NCBI GenBank assembly: GCA_002308615.1
Contig: DBWC01000082.1
Coordinates: forward strand, 1 to 7,461
DNA length: 7,461 nucleotides
Direction: 5' to 3'
Origin: Clostridiales bacterium UBA1248
Lineage (GTDB): Bacteria > Bacillota > Clostridia > Oscillospirales > CAG-272
Shown here: piece by piece, positions 1-4,579 of the stretch
How positions within the stretch are numbered: position 1 is the first letter of the stretch
How the letters are laid out: each line of letters begins with the position of its first letter
The notes under the pieces: model-generated
The model's input: the letters and a program-made list of their open reading frames with translations, nothing else
Told to the model about the DNA's origin: nothing
Database searches by the model: none
Position numbers and translations under genes: made by a program

Positions 1-404
1 AGATCCTTATGCTGGATCTGTCTGCTCCTGAATCTGACGACAACACGCACCTTGTCGCCGTTTTTCAAAAACTTGTTGGCGTGATTGAGCTTTGTGTTGA
101 AGTCGTTGTCTCCTATAACTATGGACAACTGGATCTGCTTTGTCTCCGCGCTCTGCTGTTTTTTGCGGGATTCCTTTTCTTTTTTGATCTTGTCAAAACG
201 GAATTTACCGTAATCCATGATCCTGCACACGGGCGGATCCGCCTGCGGAGCTATGAGGACAAGGTCCAGATTTCTGTCGTATGCAAGCTCCTTCGCCTGC
301 TCCGACGTAACGATACCCAAAGGCTTGCCGTTCTCGTCTATAAGACGGACGTTCGGCAGATTGATATCGTCGTTTATTAAAGTGTTGTCTTTAGTCGTGC
401 TGAT
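1..404 (-). CDS. infC: Translation initiation factor IF-3, 3' end beyond window
   Basis: IF-3 binds the 30S subunit, prevents premature 50S joining and checks the start codon and initiator tRNA. Reading leftward, 134 codons are open to the window edge, about three quarters of a usual 170-180 residue protein; the last part of the C domain is missing. The N domain covers about residues 10-70 and contains the family signature PPVCRIMDYGKF (57-68). A lysine/glutamate-rich linker helix follows (about 70-88), then the start of the C domain with GDNDFNTKL and VVVRFRSRQ. The best start is an ATC codon at 404-402. It lies behind a strong Shine-Dalgarno sequence and gives the N-terminus MSTTKDNTLINDDINLPNVR, which aligns with other IF-3 proteins. 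No ATG, GTG or TTG is in frame before TTG at residue 29, and the first ATG is Met63 inside the signature. Family assignment is very secure; the start is inferred from alignment and the ribosome binding site. Confidence 0.96.
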   Translation of the reverse strand, partial: MSTTKDNTLINDDINLPNVRLIDENGKPLGIVTSEQAKELAYDRNLDLVLIAPQADPPVCRIMDYGKFRFDKIKKEKESRKKQQSAETKQIQLSIVIGDNDFNTKLNHANKFLKNGDKVRVVVRFRSRQIQHKD

Positions 405-419
405 CTTCGCGCACCTCCC
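402..419 (-). promoter_or_regulatory. Ribosome binding site and ATC start of infC
   Basis: The minus strand reads GGGAGGTG at 419-412, then a seven-base spacer, then ATC at 404-402. GGAGG lies nine bases from the start codon, which is a normal spacing. No ATG, GTG or TTG at a usable distance keeps the IF-3 frame, so this site decides the start. Rare AUU or AUC starts are well established for infC in other bacteria, where IF-3 discriminates against its own mRNA. Confidence 0.85.
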
Positions 420-544
420 GGTTAATTTGCAACAAAAAGACGGGATAAACATCCCGTCGCAAAAAAACACTTTTTTTATGCTTATTGACCCGGCGCCAAA
501 GCGGCGCTGACAAGGTGAGGACGGGACGTCCTGCTTTATTGTGG
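405..544 (-). ncRNA. infC 5' leader, probable ribosomal protein L20 leader (attenuator)
   Basis: About 140 nt separate the expected transcription start (near 544) from infC. Visible in the leader are a small hairpin AGGAC-GTCCC-GTCCT at 532-518, a GC-rich hairpin around GCGCC-GCTTT-GGCGC near 507-493, and an intrinsic terminator stem at 458-439. The segment GTCCCGTC (527-520) lies partly in the loop of the first hairpin. It is complementary over eight positions (one G-U) to GACGGGAT (458-451), the 5' arm of the terminator, so terminator and antiterminator folds exclude each other. In Firmicutes the infC-rpmI-rplT leader is a known target of L20, which promotes termination when in excess. The position and architecture match that class. 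The name rests on context, because I could not run a covariance model. Confidence 0.8.
434..458 (-). terminator. Intrinsic terminator / attenuator in the infC leader
   Basis: On the minus strand GACGGGAT (458-451), a four-base loop GTTT and ATCCCGTC (446-439) form a perfect eight-base-pair stem, followed directly by five T residues (438-434). It ends 15 bases before the infC Shine-Dalgarno sequence, so it must be conditional. It could also stop readthrough from the serpin gene upstream. Confidence 0.88.
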
Positions 545-550
545 CAATGC

Positions 551-579
551 ATTATATCACGTAAATCCGCGTTTGTCAA
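551..579 (-). promoter_or_regulatory. Perfect-consensus vegetative sigma promoter for infC
   Basis: The minus strand has TTGACA at 579-574, a spacer of exactly 17 bases, and TATAAT at 556-551. Both hexamers match the sigma-70/SigA consensus at every position. The start of transcription should fall near 544. The promoter sits 33 bases past the serpin stop codon, so infC is expressed independently of the serpin. Such strength suits a translation-machinery operon that is then throttled by an attenuator. Confidence 0.93.
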
Positions 580-611
580 TAGGAAAAACGAAAAAACTTG
601 AATATTTTTTG

Positions 612-1916
612 TTATTTTACTATCATTCCCTCAAACAAAACGACGTTTTTGCCCGTGTCTTCTTTCGTTTCCGTCGTGTGGATGAAGAACGAAAACGCTC
701 TGTTTATCTTAACCACACTTGGCAGCGCATAAGTGTCGTTCGCTATCACCGTCGCCGCGGAGGCTTCAACGCCGTTTTCGTCAAGCGAAAGCTTTGCTTT
801 CTGGATTATATCGCTTATATAAAGCTGCGTATCCGACATACGGCTGAAATCGGCGGATCCTTTTACAAACGCGTCCGTCACGCCGCGTTCTTTCAAGAAA
901 TCGCAGAGCTCGCCGTGCGTAAGCGACGTTTCAACGTCGATCTTCGGAAGATATACCGTTATATCGGACCTGCTCATCTTTTCAAGATTTTTGTGCAGAT
1001 CGTCCGTGCTGCCTATGACGAACGCAACGGAAACGCTGTGGCGCATGGGAACGTCCAGTATCTGGGTCTTTTCATCCTTGTAGTAGCCGCAGCGCAGCTT
1101 GCATTTTATATATTCTTTCTTTACAACGTCGCCGTCCTTCGTGGTGAAATCGTCCTCGCCGTAAACTTCAAAAACCGACGCCCACGCGTCCTTGAAATAC
1201 AGAGCGTTCACTATCAGGACCGCAAGGTCCTCGACGTCGTAGCTATCCGGCAGCGTTCTTTTTATCATATTGCACGTGTTTCTGCGCACCCATTCGTTCA
1301 CGTCGGAAATAACGGTCTGCCGGTCAAATTCTTTGAGCTCCGCGCCGTACATTTCCGACGCCAGCCTGTATCCGTCCTTCAGCTCCGGCAAGTCCTGTCG
1401 TCTCCAGACGGAATCCGCGACTTTGAGCGAATCGTCGGGCGATAAGGGATATTTGGACGGGTTGTCCCTGTAATCTTCCTTCATCAGCTCGCTTTCATGC
1501 TCGAAATACTCGACAAAACGGTTAAACTTTTTGATATAGTCCTCAAAAACCGCCTCGTCCGGGCAGACGGCGTTCAGTATCTGCTCTTTCGTCTTCCCGT
1601 CGGCGCCGGCAAGCGAAAGACCGAGCGCGTATTTGAGCGAGATAGGGGAAACGACGAAGTTTCCGGCCGTGCCTGACGATACGAAATCCAGTAAGTCCGT
1701 GTCGAAGTTCGCCAAAACGTTCTCCGGCTTTGCCGTATCGGGCTGTGTTTCCGCCTCCGTCTCAGCCTCCGTCTCCGTTATAACGACGGTTTCCGTGACC
1801 GTTTCTTCTTTTTCCGGGGCGGTCTCCACCTTTCCCGTCACGGCGGGCTCCGTCGCGTTCATACACGACGAAAGAAGAAGCAGCACGCATAAAACCAATA
1901 TCAATAATTTTTTCAT
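612..1916 (-). CDS. Lipid-anchored serpin (serine protease inhibitor)
   Basis: This 434-residue protein has a lipoprotein signal peptide with lipobox LSSC (Cys18), an acidic Thr/Glu linker to about residue 66, then a full serpin fold (about 68-434). Family landmarks are NFVVSPISLKYALGLSLAGA (86-105), VNALYFKDAW (236-245), FSRMSDTQLYISDIIQKAKL (357-376), the reactive-centre hinge DENGVEASAAT (379-389), and the closing VVLFEGMIV. Hinge spacing to the following VKINRAF equals that of alpha-1-antitrypsin. Counting from P17 Glu380 gives P1 Tyr396 and P1' Ala397, with small residues at P12-P9. This predicts an inhibitory serpin against a chymotrypsin-like protease, acting outside the cell on the membrane surface. 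The start at 1916 is chosen because AAAGGAGA lies just upstream and the signal peptide follows; an in-frame ATG at 1934 would add six residues. The target is inferred, not shown. Confidence 0.94.
   Translation of the reverse strand: MKKLLILVLCVLLLLSSCMNATEPAVTGKVETAPEKEETVTETVVITETEAETEAETQPDTAKPENVLANFDTDLLDFVSSGTAGNFVVSPISLKYALGLSLAGADGKTKEQILNAVCPDEAVFEDYIKKFNRFVEYFEHESELMKEDYRDNPSKYPLSPDDSLKVADSVWRRQDLPELKDGYRLASEMYGAELKEFDRQTVISDVNEWVRRNTCNMIKRTLPDSYDVEDLAVLIVNALYFKDAWASVFEVYGEDDFTTKDGDVVKKEYIKCKLRCGYYKDEKTQILDVPMRHSVSVAFVIGSTDDLHKNLEKMSRSDITVYLPKIDVETSLTHGELCDFLKERGVTDAFVKGSADFSRMSDTQLYISDIIQKAKLSLDENGVEASAATVIANDTYALPSVVKINRAFSFFIHTTETKEDTGKNVVLFEGMIVK
1753..1776 (-). repeat. 12-bp tandem duplication in the serpin linker
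   Basis: Two adjacent 12-base copies, differing at one base, lie at 1753-1764 and 1765-1776. They encode a repeated Glu-Thr-Glu-Ala in the acidic spacer between the lipobox cysteine and the serpin domain. The repeat keeps the reading frame, so its copy number could vary without breaking the gene. Confidence 0.75.
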
Positions 1917-2042
1917 AGCGTCTCCTTTCAGCATTCATTTGAAAGCTTTCAACCATATAAACACAAGTTTCGCTTAAAAAGTTGCAGCGAGCCGTTATGT
2001 TTTACAAGCAATTCACATTTGTAAAGTCTGCTGCGGATATTT
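1917..2042 (-). promoter_or_regulatory. Serpin upstream region with two inverted repeats
   Basis: This 126-base spacer separates the permease stop from the serpin start. It holds a perfect 14-bp palindrome TTGAAAGCTTTCAA at 1939-1952, ten bases before the serpin Shine-Dalgarno AAAGGAGA (1928-1921), and an inverted repeat TTTACAA-N11-TTGTAAA at 2001-2025. Either could be a regulator-binding site. The only -10-like sequence is a weak TTTATA near 1963-1958 with no good -35 partner, so a serpin promoter is possible but unsupported. There is no GC-rich stem with a T tract, so readthrough from the ABC operon is also possible. Confidence 0.45.
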
Positions 2043-3257
2043 TCAATATTCCCGCTTAAGCCCGCTAATTATAGGAACTATTCTTATTGAGACAACCGTG
2101 TAAAGTGCAAAGAGAACGCACACGGCGGCGTTTATAACGATGTATATTCCAAGCACCTCAAACGGATATACTAACGGCAGCATGGCTTCAAACGAAAATA
2201 TCAGATACATGGCCGCGTTTGCAAGAACGGTAAACAAAACCGTAAACAAATTCAGATATATAAACAGATACAGCGAGGATAAAAGCGAAAGCGCGGTAAG
2301 ATCGGATAAAGACGCGCCGAGCGAGCGTATGACGGTATAGTCGCTTTTATGCGCGTCCGCCGCCGCTGCCGAAGAGCAGGCTGTCGCAATAACGCACATA
2401 AAAAGTACGAGCACACAAAAACCGATCAGATACGGAAGCGCCTCCGACTGATGCGGCGGCATCGCGCGCCCGCCGTTAAGCGAGTTTTTTTTGCTGTCGT
2501 ATATAAGCCACGAGTACAAAAACATAAACAGGCTTTCGGCAAAGACCGCGCCGAATATAAGCGTTCGGTTTTTGCCTTTTTCGTTTGTATAAAGCTGTCC
2601 CGCCAGCTTTCCTTTATATCCGAACAGCTTCGACAGCACACGGCTCACAAGGCTTTGCCGCAGGGAAACGTTGATCTTTGTCTGATATTTCAGCGCGGAC
2701 AGCACGCTTATGCGGCTGAGCTTGGCAGCCGGAACAAAGGACGATATAACGACCGCGGCAAAAGCGACGGCAAACGAAAAAACCGCCGTTCCGCCCGAAA
2801 AAGCATATATATAATTTCCGTTTGAAGCGGGAAAAATGAATTTTGACATAACGTGCGCCGCATACGTGCCGCAGACCGTGCCGGCCGGAGCCGAGATAAG
2901 CGCGTAGATCGCCGCTTCAAGACATAAAACTGCGGTTATCTGCTTTCCGTCCGCGCCGCAGGATGAAAATACGCCGAGCAGACGTATTATCCTGTTATAG
3001 CATACGGACAGCGCGGAGCAGATCACGGCGCATCCGGCGAAGATAACGGCGGATGCGATGAAAAACGTTATAAAAAACGTCTGTATTATTAGCAGATCTA
3101 TCCCGTTTGAATCAAACAAACCGAATTTATAAAGCTGAACGGATAAGTAAAAAATAAAGGATATAAGAGTTGACGCCGCTGTGATGCACACGGCTGTCAG
3201 CGGTATGGACCGTTTTCCGCCGCGGAACGCGGCGAGTGCCATTTTTATTAAAGCCAT
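2043..3257 (-). CDS. FtsX-family ABC transporter permease, short form
   Basis: This 404-residue integral membrane protein has about eight predicted membrane segments in two groups of four: roughly 18-40, 55-80, 107-130, 155-178, then 232-252, 275-298, 325-350 and 365-392. Each half carries an FtsX-like cytoplasmic element: NRIIRLLGVFSSCGADGKQI (88-107) and DYTVIRSLGASLSDL (306-320). The loop after segment 4 has VPAAKLSRISVLSALKY (175-191), typical of the region joining the halves. Loops outside the membrane are short, about 15 residues after segment 1 and 20 after segment 5, so the large periplasmic domain of MacB and the big external loop of BceB are absent. It follows the ATPase stop by 4 nt, so the two should form one complex. 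FtsX-type permeases act in lipoprotein extrusion, peptide-antibiotic resistance or mechanotransmission; the substrate here is unknown. Confidence 0.88.
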   Translation of the reverse strand: MALIKMALAAFRGGKRSIPLTAVCITAASTLISFIFYLSVQLYKFGLFDSNGIDLLIIQTFFITFFIASAVIFAGCAVICSALSVCYNRIIRLLGVFSSCGADGKQITAVLCLEAAIYALISAPAGTVCGTYAAHVMSKFIFPASNGNYIYAFSGGTAVFSFAVAFAAVVISSFVPAAKLSRISVLSALKYQTKINVSLRQSLVSRVLSKLFGYKGKLAGQLYTNEKGKNRTLIFGAVFAESLFMFLYSWLIYDSKKNSLNGGRAMPPHQSEALPYLIGFCVLVLFMCVIATACSSAAAADAHKSDYTVIRSLGASLSDLTALSLLSSLYLFIYLNLFTVLFTVLANAAMYLIFSFEAMLPLVYPFEVLGIYIVINAAVCVLFALYTVVSIRIVPIISGLKREY

Positions 3258-3261
3258 ACGC

Positions 3262-3945
3262 TCACCCGCCCGTATCGGACACGATCATACCGTCCCGCAA
3301 TTCGATCTGTCTGCCGGCGCAGGCGGCAACGCGGCTGTCATGCGTCACGATGATAACGGTCTGACCGTATTCTTTATTGCAGCGCTTTAAAAGCTCTGTC
3401 ATCATATCCGTGTTTTTGCTGTCAAGGTTGCCCGTCGGCTCGTCCGCTAAAATTATCTGTGCGCCCGTCATAACCGCGCGCGTCGCGGCAGCTCTCTGCT
3501 GCTGACCGCCGGACAGCTGCGACGGGTAATAAAACTCGCGGTCTTTAAGTCCCGTCAGAGAAAGAAGATCCGCCAGCCGCTTTTCATCGGGCTTTTTTCC
3601 GCCAAGCATCATCGGCAAAAGAACGTTGTCCCGGACGTTCAGCATAGGCACGAGGTTATAGAACTGATATATTATACTCACCGTTTCGCGCCTGTATTTT
3701 GCAAGCTGCTTATCCGGCAGCGAAAAAACGTCTTTGCCGTCAACGGTAAGGGCGCCGCTGCTCGCCGGCTCAACGCCGCCGAGTATATGCAACAGCGTTG
3801 ATTTTCCGGAGCCTGACGCGCCGGTCACGGCAATGAATTCGCCTCGCCGCGCCTCAAACGAAACGCCGTCAAGCGCGCGGACCTTTTCAAACCCCGCGTC
3901 GTATTCCTTTGTCAGCTTGTCCGCTTTTATAATAATATCATCCAT
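3262..3945 (-). CDS. ABC transporter ATP-binding protein, LolD/MacB/BceA class
   Basis: This 227-residue cytoplasmic ATPase would power the adjacent permease. All nucleotide-binding motifs are intact: Walker A GASGSGKST (42-50), Q-loop glutamine 94 in YQFYNLVP, signature LSGGQQQR (144-151), Walker B IILADEP (164-170) with catalytic Glu169, D-loop NLDS (173-176) and H-loop His202. The length and the YQFYNLVPMLNV stretch after the Q-loop are typical of the subfamily that partners FtsX-type permeases rather than classical importers. The start is supported by AAGGAA six bases before the ATG. It begins 11 nt past the stop of the small upstream gene and ends 4 nt before the permease start, so the three are cotranscribed and probably translationally coupled. 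The molecule being moved cannot be read from the sequence. Confidence 0.96.
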   Translation of the reverse strand: MDDIIIKADKLTKEYDAGFEKVRALDGVSFEARRGEFIAVTGASGSGKSTLLHILGGVEPASSGALTVDGKDVFSLPDKQLAKYRRETVSIIYQFYNLVPMLNVRDNVLLPMMLGGKKPDEKRLADLLSLTGLKDREFYYPSQLSGGQQQRAAATRAVMTGAQIILADEPTGNLDSKNTDMMTELLKRCNKEYGQTVIIVTHDSRVAACAGRQIELRDGMIVSDTGG

Positions 3946-3956
3946 AAAAAATTCCT

Positions 3957-4367
3957 TTACTGATCCCCTATCAAATCATACTTTGATATAATATCAGCCG
4001 GCCTCTCCGCCTGCTTGTCAAGTTCCCATTTGTTATCGGTATATTTATAACAATAGACTCCTATATCTCCGGACTGGATCCAGATGTTATACGAATCGCT
4101 TTCCCAGCATATTCCCCAAAAGTCCATAGAACGTGCCGGCGTAAATGAATAAACCTCTTTATCCGTTTCTTTTTCATACACCGTAACCTTTATCGCTTTT
4201 TCGTGCTTTGTCTGAGTTGCGTAATATTTTCCGTCATAACTTTCCGTCTTCCTGCTCGTAAAGCTGCCCCAACTGTTTTTCTGAGCGTCAATTACACAGC
4301 CGTATACCGCAAGCGATACAATAACTAAAGTGATCATTATTGCAATGATTTTCCAAATATGTTTCAT
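3957..4367 (-). CDS. Small membrane-anchored protein of unknown function
   Basis: I do not recognise a named family for this 136-residue protein. A basic start (MKHIWK) is followed by one hydrophobic segment at about 6-23, ending in VYGC with Cys24. The cysteine is placed like a lipoprotein cysteine, but Tyr at -2 makes a poor lipobox, so a plain membrane anchor or signal peptide is equally likely. The rest should lie outside the membrane. It is rich in Tyr, Trp and Ser, with ESYDGKYYATQTKHEKAIKV (42-61) and DFWGICWESDSYNIWIQSGD (82-101) reading like alternating beta strands, perhaps one or two propeller-like blades. It is the first gene of the operon and has the best ribosome binding site, AGGAGG six bases before the ATG. 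It could be an accessory or sensor subunit of the transporter, or a cargo; the context is the only support. Confidence 0.8.
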   Translation of the reverse strand: MKHIWKIIAIMITLVIVSLAVYGCVIDAQKNSWGSFTSRKTESYDGKYYATQTKHEKAIKVTVYEKETDKEVYSFTPARSMDFWGICWESDSYNIWIQSGDIGVYCYKYTDNKWELDKQAERPADIISKYDLIGDQ

Positions 4368-4373
4368 AAAAAG

Positions 4374-4379
4374 CCTCCT
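4374..4379 (-). promoter_or_regulatory. Consensus Shine-Dalgarno of the three-gene ABC operon
   Basis: AGGAGG on the minus strand lies six bases before the ATG at 4367-4365. It is the strongest site in the operon and confirms the start of the small membrane protein. No convincing promoter was found between it and the repeat cluster; the sequence upstream is A-rich around 4420-4440 but lacks paired hexamers. Confidence 0.85.
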
Positions 4380-4402
4380 ATAGATTTATCGTTGCGGTTT
4401 TA

Positions 4403-4414
4403 GCCGCGCGCGGC
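4403..4414. repeat. 12-bp GC-only palindrome
   Basis: GCCGCGCGCGGC is a perfect 12-bp palindrome about 36 bases upstream of the small-protein start. Its left part can also pair with GCGG at 4395-4398, giving a small alternative hairpin. It may be an operator or simply part of the structured spacer; nothing distinguishes these. Confidence 0.5.
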
Positions 4415-4442
4415 GACACCGATTTTTATTCTTTATTCTTTC

Positions 4443-4468
4443 GGCGGGAGCAAGCCCCCGCCCTACGG
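4443..4468. repeat. Palindromic repeat unit A
   Basis: GGCGGG (4443-4448) and CCCGCC (4457-4462) form a six-base-pair stem around a short loop, followed by CCCTACG at 4461-4467. The tail is shared with units C and D, which marks all of them as members of one repeat family. Confidence 0.7.
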
Positions 4469-4496
4469 ATTAACCAGTTTTATTTGCGGTACGCCG

Positions 4497-4518
4497 CGGG
4501 AGGGGAAACCCCTCCCCT
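4497..4518. repeat. Palindromic repeat unit B
   Basis: GGGAGGGG (4498-4505), loop AAA, CCCCTCCC (4509-4516): a perfect eight-base-pair stem. The 22 bases here are identical to unit D, 57 bases away. The right flank is CTGC instead of CTACG, so this copy has diverged or lost the tail. Confidence 0.85.
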
Positions 4519-4524
4519 GCAAGC

Positions 4525-4550
4525 GGGGCGTCGAGGCGCCGACCCCTACG
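4525..4550. repeat. Palindromic repeat unit C
   Basis: GTCG (4530-4533) and CGAC (4540-4543) form the inner stem around AGGCGC. The flanking GGGG and CCC extend it past a bulge, and CCCTACG follows at 4544-4550. The stem differs from units A, B and D, but the tail is the same. Confidence 0.65.
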
Positions 4551-4553
4551 ATC

Positions 4554-4579
4554 CGGGAGGGGAAACCCCTCCCCTACGG
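4554..4579. repeat. Palindromic repeat unit D, next to the rhamnosidase stop
   Basis: This is an exact copy of the unit B core: GGGAGGGG (4555-4562), AAA, CCCCTCCC (4566-4573), then CTACGG. The stem begins seven bases past the rhamnosidase stop codon. In RNA from the minus strand it would make a strong hairpin that could protect the 3' end or slow polymerase, but no T tract follows, so it is not a standard intrinsic terminator. Confidence 0.85.

Noticed and set aside
391..579. 62-codon minus-strand frame starting inside the infC promoter region
   Set aside because: Its first codons overlap the -35 and -10 hexamers, so it could not be translated from that promoter, and it runs through the terminator stem and the infC start in another frame.
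573..1445. 290-residue open frame on the plus strand across the serpin gene
   Set aside because: It is antisense to the clearly homologous serpin, has no recognisable domain and no good ribosome binding site, and is explained by codon bias of the real gene.
1939..1952. Catabolite control (cre) site at the serpin palindrome
   Set aside because: The known consensus needs a central CG within a 14-base TGNAANCGNWNNCA pattern. This palindrome has GC at its centre and is two bases short of the cre-type spacing.
2349..2825. 158-residue plus-strand frame across the permease
   Set aside because: It is very rich in Arg and Lys, has no domain, and lies opposite a membrane protein with clear FtsX features.
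4554..4579. Intrinsic terminator for the rhamnosidase transcript
   Set aside because: The stem is strong and well placed, but no run of T follows on the minus strand, and the same hairpin is repeated nearby where no gene ends.
4443..4579. CRISPR array
   Set aside because: The repeats are unequal, self-palindromic and unevenly spaced, and only two share a core. There are no uniform spacers and no cas genes.
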